A DNA stretch of 22,633 nt from Pinguiococcus pyrenoidosus (taxonomy: Eukaryota > Sar > Pinguiophyceae > Pinguiochrysidales > Pinguiochrysidaceae), in NCBI GenBank assembly GCA_019677205.1, contig JAAMXY010000761.1:2536-25168 (forward strand), given 5' to 3'. Below, piece after piece: positions 9,433 to 17,948 of this stretch. Made by a program: the position numbers and the translations under genes. Below the pieces are notes generated by a model. That model did not search any database, was not told where the DNA came from, and was given only the letters and a program-made list of their open reading frames with translations. Numbering within the stretch: the first letter of the stretch is position 1; the number at the start of each line of letters is the position of its first letter.

Positions 9433-10803
9433 TCATCTTTGCTGTTGTCTCTCTCCAACAACACCTGCTGCCTCCTTCAGGTCCGTGAAAAGCTTCTCCT
9501 GATCCTGCTGTACTCGTTCGAGGAACATGTGGGCAGCAAGATCCTGTCCGCTTCGCTCGGGGCCCCGCGAAAGGCGATGCGTGGCGTCAAGCCTGGAAAG
9601 CGGAAAGGATGGTTCCGCGCACTCGCATGGCCTTTGGCAATGGTGGCACCCGCCAGGGCTGCTGAAGCACCGCGAGGCGACATGCCCCACGTGAACCCTT
9701 CTTCCTTCGCCAACGACCACTGCATGCATGCTGCAGATGTTCTCGAAGCGCACGTTGTGCAGACTGGAAGCCAGCATGGCCATGCTCGCCGGGGAAGCCA
9801 GCTCGACCGCGTCGTCGGTGGACGAGAACCTGGCCTCCAGTTCTTCATTACGCCACAGCACCCCGTCCATGGGATCCTCTGCCAAGGCATGGTGAAGACC
9901 TTTCACCATGGCGTCCTTGGCCTGCTGAATGCCTTCCGCATCGCGCTGCCCAACACCAAGAAATCGGATGGCGCCAGACCCGCACCCGCATCGGACTGCT
10001 GCATGGTCAGGTCCTTCCACGGAGTCCAACTGCGCGCTCCAGTGGGGCCTCAGCTTCGCGGCGGGGACGAGCGGAAGTCGATCGTCGGAGAACCAGGTGC
10101 AATGGCGCAGGTGCAAGACGGAGCCACAAGTGACGAGCACCTCGCCAGGCGTGCCATTCCCCGGGGCCGGGCCGCTGGAAGCTGTCGCCGCTCCGGCCGA
10201 TACCTGGACGCCATACATCGACAGCGCCGAGCCACGACCCACCACGACCGAGGTCTTGGCACTTGACTCCAGGCTGATCCCTTCGATGTGCAATAGCCCA
10301 CCGCGCATGGCCGTGACGGCTGGCGACTCGGCTGGTGACGCCAAGACGGCGCCCGCGTACCCGACAATCCACACGTCATGCGCCGGTGCTAGAAGACTCT
10401 CCACGTAGTCACCGGGCTCTAAGAGAATCAAGTCCCCCGGCTGCGACCGAAGCAGCGCGGCGCTGATCGTGGCGGTGACCAGCCGAACGTGGCGAGGTTC
10501 GGCTCCCGCGGCGCTCACCCATCGAGGGCTGACGAGAATTCTCCTTGGCGCCCAAAGCGCGCACGCACACTGATTGAAAAATCTACAGGTCCTGCTGACC
10601 CTAGCACTATCTGTCCCCGGCTCCAGGAAGTCCAAGATCTGCGAGATCCGCGACAGCGAAGGCAGTCAGGCCTGGCAAAAAGCTTCGAAGCTCCACAACT
10701 CCTCCTTCCACCTCACCTGCAGCCACAGATCCTCTAGGGCCAGGAGCGAGACGCCTCGGCCTCCGCCCTGCCTTCCCGACCTTGAAGTACCGCATATCTC
10801 CAT
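9433..10803 (-). CDS. F-box protein with C-terminal beta-helix-like domain
   Basis: Probable substrate receptor of an SCF ubiquitin ligase. Exons 10717-10803 and 9433-10638 join to 430 residues. The ATG at 10803 (MEICGTSRSG) has G at +4. The F-box only appears after splicing: LLALEDLWLQ joins ILDFLEPGTDSARVSRTCRFF and ends at CALW, covering residues about 19-60. From about 80 to 240 there are turns rich in Gly, Val and Ile (GDLILLEPGDYVESLL, VWIVGYAGAVL, GGLLHIEGISLES, SALSMYGVQVSAG) that fit a right-handed parallel beta-helix, as in FBXO10/FBXO11. The C-terminal third has a Cys/His patch (CHHCQRPCEC), then a charged helix ending in a Gln run. The F-box call is good; the beta-helix is inferred from sequence pattern. 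The target is unknown. Confidence 0.75.
10639..10716 (-). other. Intron of the F-box gene (78 nt, phase 0)
   Basis: On the minus strand the donor is CAG|GTGAGG and the acceptor is CTCGCAG. CTGAC (plus-strand gtcag at 10665-10669) is the branch motif, 27 nt before the acceptor. Removal bypasses an in-frame TGA and completes the F-box. Confidence 0.85.
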
Positions 10804-11545
10804 CGCACCCACCGAGGACCAGTCTTCAACCTGGGAGGAGCTAGGGCAACTTGAATCGAAGGTGGCGAGGTGTCCAAGGAGCGCTGATGGCTCGTTTCCT
10901 GCGAGCCAATGGGGGTTCTGGCGGGCCACTCTGCCTCCCTGCCTGCCCTCAGGCCCCCCTTGGAGCGTCGCAGTCACCTCGGCCGTCCCTCCCACTGCCT
11001 GCGGAGCGGCGCGTGGTGAGGAAGAGTTGAAGTTTTCCAGTCCCGGGCCTCAACATCTGCACGGAAGCCGCTTCACACGCCTATCGAGCTGCGCATCAAT
11101 GTCTCAGGGGCCAAAGAAGATGAGGGACAGCCAAAAGTGCCACGCAGGCCCCCAGGGGCCTGTCGAAGTTGCAAGGCAGGCCTCCTTCCCCTGCCCCGCT
11201 GCAGAAGCGGAACCAGCCGTGCTCGCAGGTCTACGGCAAGGCTGCCCTCTTGCCACCAGCCAGATGCCCGAAGTGGAAAAGTACGCACCTACGCGGAGTG
11301 GGCGCCGGACATGGCCGCCCAGAGCGCGCGTGGCGGCGCGGCTGCTGCCCAAGACGTCGAAGCTGGACAGAGCGCAGCTTTTGGATCACAAGCGGACAGA
11401 GACCAATCCCCACTTCAAGAAGAAGCCGACTACAGAGCGAGCAAGCAAGGCGCGCAGGCCTGGCCAATGGCGCGTCCTTTTCGCAGCGCTAGTACTCCGG
11501 AGGCCTCCGGCGTGGTCCGCTCCTGTCAAGAACCGCGAAAGTCAC

Positions 11546-11577
11546 GAACTCACGAACTCACGAACTCAGGAATTCAC
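11546..11577. repeat. Octamer array (gaactcac-type), four units
   Basis: The units are gaactcac, gaactcac, gaactcag and gaattcac in strict 8-bp register. It shares period and the GAACT start with the array at 14243-14322. Confidence 0.9.
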
Positions 11578-11636
11578 GAAACAAGACACAGTAGTAGCAA
11601 AGTCAGAGAAAATGCGAAGTGCATGCTGAATGGTGA

Positions 11637-12018
11637 ATGGTGCGCCTCTCTCGGTGTCTCTCTCGATTTGGAAGGGCGCTTGTGGTGCTTCAGGACTTGG
11701 TCTGGGAGATTCTTGGGCCTCAAACCACAATGAAGATTCTGGAAGATCGCGTGCAGCCTGGCGCCTCCCTGAAGAATGAGAGGTACGTGAGTGGTGCGTG
11801 GCGCTTCTCCTTCCGCTGAAGGGTGGGACTGAAGCGTCGGTCGTCCACCAGCGCGCTGATGATGACCGTCGTGTCCATCGTGCTGATTCGGGCGGCATTT
11901 GAGGTGGCATCCAGGTGCGTCTGCCGCTTCGTCGGGTTCTCGGCCTCTCCCCCCTTCTGCCATCTCCTCACAAAGACAATCCCGCAGAGTGGCAGATATG
12001 CAGAAAGCATCCTAGAAG
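11637..12018 (+). CDS. Possible small spliced ORF with one hydrophobic segment
   Basis: Weak candidate. ATG 11637 opens MVRLSRCLSRFGRALVVLQ, an Arg-rich amphipathic start that could be a mitochondrial presequence. A GTACGT donor at 11783 and a CCACCAG acceptor ending at 11851 would remove an in-frame TGA and join KNE to SALMMTVVSIVLIRAAFE, a plausible membrane span. A second donor, CAG|GTGCGT at 11915, with an acceptor near 11975 would end the protein at the TAG at 12016-12018. The hydrophobic segment slightly recalls the LLM-VL-LIF helix of MAGE/NSE3 proteins, but the rest does not match. The minus strand across 11720-12000 is open as well with higher third-position GC, so even the strand is uncertain. 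Confidence 0.22.
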
Positions 12019-12058
12019 AGCCAGCAGCGGCATAGCAGACAGCTAGAAGGCGTTGGAA

Positions 12059-12122
12059 AACCCTCCGAAAGAGCAACCCTCCGAAAGAGCAACCCTCCGA
12101 AAGGGCAACCCTCCGAAAGGGC
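12059..12122. repeat. Minisatellite, four 16-bp units
   Basis: The unit aaccctccgaaagagc occurs four times head to tail. Copies one and two are identical, and copies three and four share an A-to-G change (aaagggc). It lies about 210 nt beyond the stop of the SET gene. The period is not a multiple of three, which argues against a coding role. Confidence 0.95.
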
Positions 12123-12333
12123 ACAAGGATACGGGAGGCATGGAATTTGGCGGACTGAAGTAGACTTCTATTTCGTTTCGACGCCGTTCTCTCTGCTTGG
12201 CGGTGGGTGTGGGGAGGGCACTCATGCGCTACCTAAACAAGCGAACCTCTCCACTTCACCATGAACGTGAATCGAGTGCTACGGCTGACAATGGGTCACG
12301 AGTGAGCAATTGAGGAGCTGAGGCGTAGACTTC

Positions 12334-14072
12334 TCAGGTGGGATCTCTTTGACGAATCAGCTCATCGCCAGCGTATATGGTGCGCGAGGCGAAGAGCGCC
12401 ACTACCGCAGTCTTCGGGTCTTGATTTGTCGGTCCGAGGACGTACTGGTGCACAACGTTGGGCTGGCATCTTCTTCCGCCACGCAGCTCTCCCCTGGAGA
12501 AGCTTCGGATGAACCTGGCCACATTTCCGTACCGCGAAGCATCCAACGCATACTCTGCCTTTATCCCGGGCGGGGCGATGTGGAAGACTGTGCTACTCTC
12601 GTTCGGGTGCTCCTCGATCGGAACCAGCTGCCCCGCAAACTGGCAGATGAAGGATCCCGCGGGAATCTGCTCCTCGGCCTGGACGATGACGGTGAAGCTC
12701 TTGGCCTGTCCCTCTTCCCTAGCCTGCCGCTCCTCCCTAGCCTGCTGCGCCATGATCTCGTGTTCCTCCGGCTCGACGATGATCACGTCTTCGTCCCCAT
12801 CGTCCCCATCGGAATCCGATTCCTCTCTCGTTAGGTCATAGATTGGTACATCCCGCTCGGGATGTGCTCGCGTGCGCGCGAAGAACTTGTTGGCGTCCAG
12901 AGCGTCGATCCTGCGCTTCCGCTTTCGCGGGGTCATCTGAGGCGGCGGCGTCGGCGGCGTCACCGTCATCGTCACGGGACGGGGGGGGGCTGCCGACGAC
13001 TCGTTGAACAGTGCCTTGCGCAAGGAAAGCTTCTTCTGGACTCCCTTCTGACTGGTGCGATTCTGGCACCGCCCAACGTGGCACCTGTACAGAAAGAGAG
13101 CAAGTCAGGACGCGAACGGTTGCGCTTGTCGCGAGGACAGGCCGCGCCTCACCTGCACAAGGGGCCGCATTCGTAGATGAAGGGTACCACCACCGAGAGG
13201 TTGAGAAGGCCGTTTTTGGTGTAGCCCAAGCCCCCCGACCGGCGGCGACAGGGACAATCGCAAGACAAGGAGCAATCCCCCTTGCAGTCGCAGCACACCT
13301 GCTCTTGCCGGTTCATCCTGCGGTCAAAGCTTGCCCGGTCGCTGTCCACCGAGGTGGCCACATACGTCCAATCGGGCGTGACGAAGGAACCCCCCAGGTC
13401 TACGTCCTTGCCCTTTGGACTCGCCGGGCTGCCTCGAAGAACGCCCGGCCGGACCGTGCTTGCGTAGGCCTTGCGCAGGTCCCGGTCTTTGATCACGATC
13501 GCCTCGGCTTCGCTTCCCCGCGCCAGGTCCCAGAACACGGACTCCTCCCGGTCCAGCAGCCTCTCTTGCTGCTCGAAGCCCTGGCGGTGTCGCCGGCACA
13601 GGAACTGCTGCGTCGCCACATTGTGCGTCGAGGGTCGGAAGCCCTCATTCAGCGCACAATGGAGGTGCGTCCGGACCTTGCAGCTCGGTACGTTGCAGCC
13701 GATGTGGCCGCCGCGCTCCTTACAGTACGTGCAGGACAAGAAGCGCGAGCGGCGCACCTCGCGCGCCACATTCGCCCAGTTGGCGCCGGCGCGCTTCAGC
13801 GTCATGGGGCTGTAGATGGCGCACAAGCGATGCACGTAGCAAGTTTGGGACTTGGTGACGCGGAGGGGCCTCTCGTCCATCCACACGCGCCGCGCGTCCC
13901 TCGCGTCTTCCTCTTTCACGCCGTCCTCGATGCGCCGCACCACGAGCGCGCCGTGCGCGTGGCCTCGGCGACACAAGCCGCACTCGCGAAGCGAAATGTC
14001 CAGCGGTGGCCCATCATCCACAAACTCGTCTTCTACGGCCTCTCCTTCGGCGTCCGCCTGGGCCGGCTCCAT
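12334..14072 (-). CDS. ePHD + pre-SET + divergent SET-domain chromatin protein
   Basis: Probable nuclear histone-binding protein with a SUV39-like methyltransferase module. Exons 13153-14072 and 12334-13084 give 556 residues from ATG 14072; the frame stays open upstream without an ATG. Residues about 31-162 form an extended PHD (CGLC, CYVHRLCAIYSP, CTYCKERGGHIGCNVPSC, HLHCA, FLCRRH). Residues about 260-320 form a pre-SET zinc cluster (CCDCKGDC, CDCPC, YTKNGLL, YECGPLCRCHVGRCQNR). About 110 residues then interrupt the SET domain; they include RKRKRR and an acidic tract. SET resumes at about 437 (IPAGSFICQFAG, YALDASRYGNVARFI) and ends GDELIRQRDPT. The NHSC motif is replaced by RSFSRGELRGGRRC before QPN, and the terminal Asp-Tyr motif is missing. 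Catalysis is therefore doubtful. Architecture is clear; activity and target residue are inferred. Confidence 0.88.
13085..13152 (-). other. Intron of the SET gene (68 nt)
   Basis: On the minus strand the donor is CAG|GTGAGG and the acceptor is CTGTACAG after a pyrimidine tract. CTGAC (plus-strand gtcag at 13104-13108) is 20 nt from the acceptor. Splicing joins YECGPLCR to CHVGRCQNR and completes the pre-SET cysteines. Confidence 0.93.
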
Positions 14073-14814
14073 CTCTGCCCAGGGATGCACAGAGGGCGCC
14101 GGAGCGGAGGCGCCGAAGATCGGCGCGCGAGGTCTGCACTGTGAACAAGCGGTTTCTGTCCGCTTCCGCCCCCCCTCTGTCTTCTTCCCGTTGGCTCTCT
14201 GTCCTTCTCCGTTCTCCGCCGTCTCTCTGTCCGCCAACGCCGGAACGCCAGAACTGCAGAACTGCAGAACTGCAGAACTGCGGAACTACAAAACTGCGGA
14301 ACTGCGGAGCTGCTGAGCTACAGCAGCATTTCCCTTGCGTTTGACGTTTGATTCCAGATCGACCAATGGAGCACTGAGGAGACTGGAGAAGAAACGGCGT
14401 GACGGCCTAGCCCTCTCGTACAACCAAATTGGGATGCACAAACTTAGAATACAGCCAATCATACTGCCTCAAAACGCCAGCGGGCCTGCCCATCTGTCCC
14501 GGAATTCCGCTGTCGCAGAGGCGGATTTGGCGCGTTCGTGCGAACCTCAACAGCTGGCCTTGAAGGCCGAAGGCCTACGCGCTAACTTTCCATCTCTTAG
14601 CGCGCTAGGACCTCGCACTTCTGGCCCCGTATCCAAATTTAAAACTCATCTTCAGCTCTTGAAGTCTGAAGGCCCCACAGCCAAATGATATCAAAACAGC
14701 TCTCAAAGCCCTCCGCAGCAGTTGTGCGGCGCCACACGTGTCGCCCTCTGCCGCTCTGTGGACTGCGCAAGCGCATCGCGGCCTCTTGCAAAGCTGCTGG
14801 CGGGCTGGAGCAAC
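14073..14814. promoter_or_regulatory. Divergent promoter spacer, SET gene (-) and ZEP (+)
   Basis: This 742-bp spacer contains the octamer array at 14243-14322, CCAAT motifs near 14363 and 14453, an ATTGG (inverted CCAAT) at 14428-14432, and GATATC at 14687-14692, 123 nt upstream of the ZEP ATG. The 10-mer gatatcaaaa at 14687-14696 recurs upstream of the MORN gene at 18131-18140. The frame of SET exon 1 is open back to about 14237 but lacks an ATG, so I treat that part as leader. Confidence 0.5.
14243..14322. repeat. Octamer array (gaactgca-type), ten units
   Basis: There are ten 8-bp units in strict register. Three are exact gaactgca copies at 14251-14274, and the flanking copies are diverged (gaacgcca, gaactgcg, gaactaca, aaactgcg, gagctgct, gagctaca). 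Divergence increases toward the right end. It lies about 170 nt upstream of the SET start codon. Confidence 0.93.
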
Positions 14815-16621
14815 ATGCGCGCCATCTTCGTCGCATTCTTGGCCGGTGGCCTGGCCCTGCGGACCGTTCCCCGCCCCGCTCGGCTGTCGCAGGTGAGTTT
14901 CGCAAGGTGTTCACGCGGTCGTTTCCCGCAACTCCCTTGGTGGTGCAAGGAACGCGTGCCTTCGGAACGATCTGCGGGGGAGCCTGGCCAAAGAAGATCG
15001 TAGCGTTCATGGGATGTGCCACACACAGGGCCTGGGACTGCGCATGGCCGCCACGGTGCCCAGCGAAGCCGCTCAGGGAGAGGTGCTGGGCGAGCAGGGT
15101 CGGCCTCTTAAGGTCGTGATAGCCGGGGGCGGTGTCGGTGGCTTGATGGCAGCGCTGAACTTCCAGAAGAAGGGCTTCGAAGTCAAGGTGTACGAGAAGG
15201 CCAGCGAGTTCCGGCGCTTCGGCGGGCCGATTCAGTTCGCGTCCAACGCCCTCAGCACCATCAAGGCCGTGGATGACACGCTCTTTGACAAGGTCATGGA
15301 GCGCTTCACCTTCACCGCCACTCGCACCTGTGGAATCAAGGATGGCCTGCGCGCGACGGGCTTCTCGATGGAAGAGCCGACGATGGACAAGCCCGACTGG
15401 TTCGTCAAGTTCGACATCATGAAGCAGGCCGCGGACATGTACTCGCTGCCCTACACGGGAGTCATCGACAGGCCCGACCTGCAGGAGGTGCTGCTGGAGG
15501 AAATCCGCGCTCGCGACCCCGATGCGGTCGTCAACGGGTGCCACATCGTCTCCTACGAGAACCACGACCTGAACGGGAAAGCTGGCGCCGGAGGCGTCTC
15601 GGTGACGCTCTCGTCCGGAGCCGTCGAGAAGGCGGACGTGCTGGTGGGCGCGGACGGGATCTGGTCGGCAGTGCGTGCTCAGATGTATGGGGAGGAGATC
15701 AAGAAGTCGACGCCGGACAAGCTGCGGCGCCAGGGCTGCCACTACAGCGGCTACACCGTGTTCGCCGGAGAGACCGTGGTGAACGTCGGGGACTTCTTCG
15801 ATGCGGGCTACAAGGTGTACATTGGCCCGAAGCGGTACTTTGTGACGTCCGACGTGGGGAACGGACGGATGCAGTGGTACGCCTTCTTCGCCTTGCCCCC
15901 CGGCACCAAGCGCGCTCCGTCGGGCTGGGGAGGCGTCCGTGATCTGGGACAACCGGAGCAAGGGCTCGTGGACTACATCAAGAGCCTCCACCAGGGCTGG
16001 AGCGAGGAGATTCACTACGTGCTCGACCACACCCCCGACGAGGCCGTGGAGCAGCGCGATCTCTACGACCGCCCGCCGGAGGTGCTCCGATCCTGGAGCA
16101 AGGGTGGCGTCACGCTGCTGGGAGACGCCTGCCATCCAATGATGCCCAACCTCGGGCAGGGGGGCTGCCAGGCGATCGAGGATGCGTTCGTGCTGGGCGA
16201 GGAGCTCGCACAGGTCCAGACCACGGCGGACCTGCCGGACGCACTTCAGGCCTACTATCGCAAGCGGGTGCTGCGCGTGTCCGCGGTGCAAGGCCTGAGC
16301 AGAATGGCGTCCGACTTGATCATCAACGCCTTCGACACGCCCTGGTCTCCTCGGGATAGCCTGGGCACGTCGATCCAGAGTGTGGCCACGACCATGCTGC
16401 GCCCGTTCCTGCAGTACGTCATCTTCCCCCTCCAGTTCCTCTTTTTGTATTCCTTCTTCCCGACGGGTGGCATGGGCAACTTGCCAAAAGAGCTGGAAAA
16501 GGATTGGAAGCAGCGGCATTACGCGACGTCGATGGCCGCTTTTGAGAAGGCCCAGCGCGAGGGCCAGACGGTCCGGCCAAGTTTCTTCTCCAAGGACGAT
16601 GGCAACCAGCTGGCAGCGTAG
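14815..16621 (+). CDS. ZEP: Zeaxanthin epoxidase (FAD-dependent), plastid-targeted
   Basis: Converts zeaxanthin through antheraxanthin to violaxanthin in the plastid, the epoxidation arm of the xanthophyll cycle. Exons 14815-14892 and 15029-16621 join in phase 0 to 556 residues. Exon 1 encodes MRAIFVAFLAGGLALRTVPR, a hydrophobic signal peptide followed by an Arg/Pro-rich stretch; the ATG has A at -3. The mature part has the FAD dinucleotide fold KVVIAGGGVGGLMAAL (GxGxxG about 59-64) and YEKASEFRRFGGPIQ. It also has DVLVGADGIWSAVR (Asp about 235) and LLGDACHPMMPNLGQGG (Asp about 392), which contacts FAD. A hydrophobic patch near the end (FLQYVIFPLQFLFLYSFF) could help membrane association. The FHA domain of plant ZEP is absent. 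Substrate is inferred from family similarity; other carotenoid epoxidases of the same fold are possible. Confidence 0.9.
14893..15028 (+). other. Intron of the ZEP gene (136 nt, phase 0)
   Basis: The donor is CAG|GTGAGT and the acceptor is CACACACAG. It separates the leader-encoding exon from the enzyme. It is longer than the other introns here and lacks a clear CTGAC branch motif. Confidence 0.85.
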
Positions 16622-16991
16622 TTGATGTCGCTTCCGAAAGAAGGAGGCAGCCGTCTTGCTCAGCAAAGCTGCACTGTGAATAAGCTGTGATGATATCTGT
16701 GATGGTATCAGTGGCGCTGGGCCGTTGTGCTCGTGAAGGTGCCTTGTGCATCAAAACTTTTGATTTGTCACGCTTGGCCGAGAACGGTTTCCGGGCGCCG
16801 CACGCCGTACACATTTTGTAGCAAGCTTGCTTCTCACCACTCCCACATTCTGGAGCAGCCTGCGGCAACTAATCACAGACTGCTGTACTGGTAACACTAA
16901 GAGCAGAAAAAAGGGACACGTACACTTCGGCTCCGTCGGCCTCTCGAGGATGCTTGAGGATTCTTCCCGGCTCTTCCCCGCTCTTCCCTGC
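16622..16991. other. Convergent 3' spacer, ZEP (+) and MORN gene (-)
   Basis: This is 370 bp with no supportable gene. GATATC occurs at 16692-16697, and a three-unit 10-bp repeat abuts the MORN stop codon. I see no other structure. Confidence 0.6.
16961..16990. repeat. Three 10-bp units next to the MORN-gene stop
   Basis: The units are ttcttcccgg, ctcttccccg and ctcttccctg, followed by a partial fourth. On the gene strand this is a purine-rich tract starting one base past the stop codon. Confidence 0.85.
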
Positions 16992-17948
16992 TCAAGCCGA
17001 GTTTCGGGAGGTCATGCCGGCGTCCATGCTCAACGTTCGGATGCCGTCGACGATACTACGGCGCTTCCGGGCATGGTCATCCTGCGTCGGTGGGTTCGGC
17101 AGATCGCTGCACATGGCGGTGATCCACTCGGGCAGATCCGGGGCATTCGAGCCCTGGCGGTTAAAATCGACGAGCAGATGACTGCTTTCGGTGCCGCCGT
17201 GCTCTCCTTCCTTCCCTTCGTCTTCGCCCATGCTCTCCTCGTCGCTGTCAGACATGAAGGCATCCTCCGTCCGCTGGCACTCTTTCCGCGCCTCCGCGGC
17301 CGCGTCCATCGCCTCCCGGCTGGCGTTCTTCGCGATCGCGGACGCGATGACCGCTCGGCTGGGCTCGGCCGTCACGAAGAGGTCGCAGCGCCACTCGCCC
17401 TCCTTGGCCTCGTCGTCGGCCTTGTCGCGGTGCTTCTCCGCGCCGTAGCCATGGCGCATGTTGTTGCGGAACTCGCCGTGGTAGGTCACGCCGGACGGCT
17501 CGGACCAGGAGCCGTGGCCGTTCTGCCGCCCGCCCTGCCACTCCCCCGCATACAGGCTGCCGTCGGGGAAGGTCTGCACGCCGACGCCCTCGATGACGTC
17601 GTCGGCGAAGTCCCCTTCGTAGCGCCACGAGCCGCCCATCTCGTCGATGGCCGTCCACACGCCCCGCCCGTGCCGCCGGTCGCGGTTCCAGAAGCCGCTG
17701 TAGATCTCTCCGTTGGGGTTCTTCTCGATGCCGAAGCCGTGCCGCAACCGGGCGCCGCTGTCGTCCATGAACTCGCCGTGGTATTCCCAGCCATTCCCCT
17801 TGGTGTACCACGAGCCGCTGCCCTTGGGGGCCGTCGCCTGCGCCGCCGTCGTCGCCTTGGCGGCGGCCGAGGCCGCATTCACCACCTCCTTCATCTTGGG
17901 CACCGCCGCGGTGGCCCCGCTTCCGCGACCTCCGTCGTCCTGCATCAT
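16992..17948 (-). CDS. MORN-repeat protein
   Basis: MORN repeats usually bind membranes or scaffold proteins at membranes and cytoskeleton. The protein has 318 residues in one exon; ATG 17948 starts MMQDDGGRGS, and the open frame upstream has no ATG. Residues 1-45 are Ala/Lys-rich. About five MORN repeats follow between residues 55 and 172: YHGEFMDDSGARLRHGFG, YSGFWNRDRRHGRGVW, YEGDFADDVIEGVGVQTF, YAGEWQGGRQNGHGSW and YHGEFRNNMRHGYGA. The rest is a charged helix (AIAKNASREAMDAAAEARKE), an acidic stretch (DSDEESMGEDEGKEGE) and a basic C-terminus. There is no kinase or other catalytic domain, so it is not a PIP5K-type enzyme. The repeats are clear; the cellular role is unknown. Confidence 0.9.
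   Translation of the reverse strand: MMQDDGGRGSGATAAVPKMKEVVNAASAAAKATTAAQATAPKGSGSWYTKGNGWEYHGEFMDDSGARLRHGFGIEKNPNGEIYSGFWNRDRRHGRGVWTAIDEMGGSWRYEGDFADDVIEGVGVQTFPDGSLYAGEWQGGRQNGHGSWSEPSGVTYHGEFRNNMRHGYGAEKHRDKADDEAKEGEWRCDLFVTAEPSRAVIASAIAKNASREAMDAAAEARKECQRTEDAFMSDSDEESMGEDEGKEGEHGGTESSHLLVDFNRQGSNAPDLPEWITAMCSDLPNPPTQDDHARKRRSIVDGIRTLSMDAGMTSRNSA

Larger units (their letters stand above)
10804..12333. other. 1.5-kb spacer between the F-box and SET genes, with short repeats
   Basis: No confident gene is present. The longest plus frame (to 11629) is Pro/Arg-rich, starts without ATG, and resembles no family I know. Several minus frames are similar. Around 11140-11290 three plus frames carry scattered Cys pairs (CRSCK, RCPKWK) that never line up in one frame. 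A small spliced candidate lies at 11637-12018. Two tandem arrays occur, at 11546-11577 and 12059-12122. Confidence 0.55.

Noticed and set aside
11137-11290. A possible MYND or other zinc finger (CRSCK, RCRSG, CSQVY, RCPKWK)
   Set aside because: The Cys pairs are spread over three frames, and no splice combination I tried gives the required spacing, so it is not a supportable domain. A decayed gene cannot be excluded.
10574-11629. A 351-codon plus-strand open frame between the F-box and SET genes
   Set aside because: It begins inside the F-box gene on the other strand, is Pro/Arg/Ser-rich, and shows no recognisable domain. Part of it reads through the octamer array.
12981-12989. A C9/G9 homopolymer as a sign of a frameshift in the SET gene
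   Set aside because: The same frame reads correctly on both sides (pre-SET before it and SET core after it), so the length shown is consistent with an intact gene.
14639-16666. A 675-codon open frame antisense to the whole ZEP gene
   Set aside because: It runs through the ZEP intron and both flanks, starts without ATG, and its composition (His, Arg, Val, Leu) is the shadow of GC-rich third positions on the coding strand. ZEP itself has clear motifs.
16992-17948. A MORN-containing PIP5 kinase or histone methyltransferase (SETD7-like)
   Set aside because: The protein ends after a charged tail and has neither a kinase core nor a SET domain.
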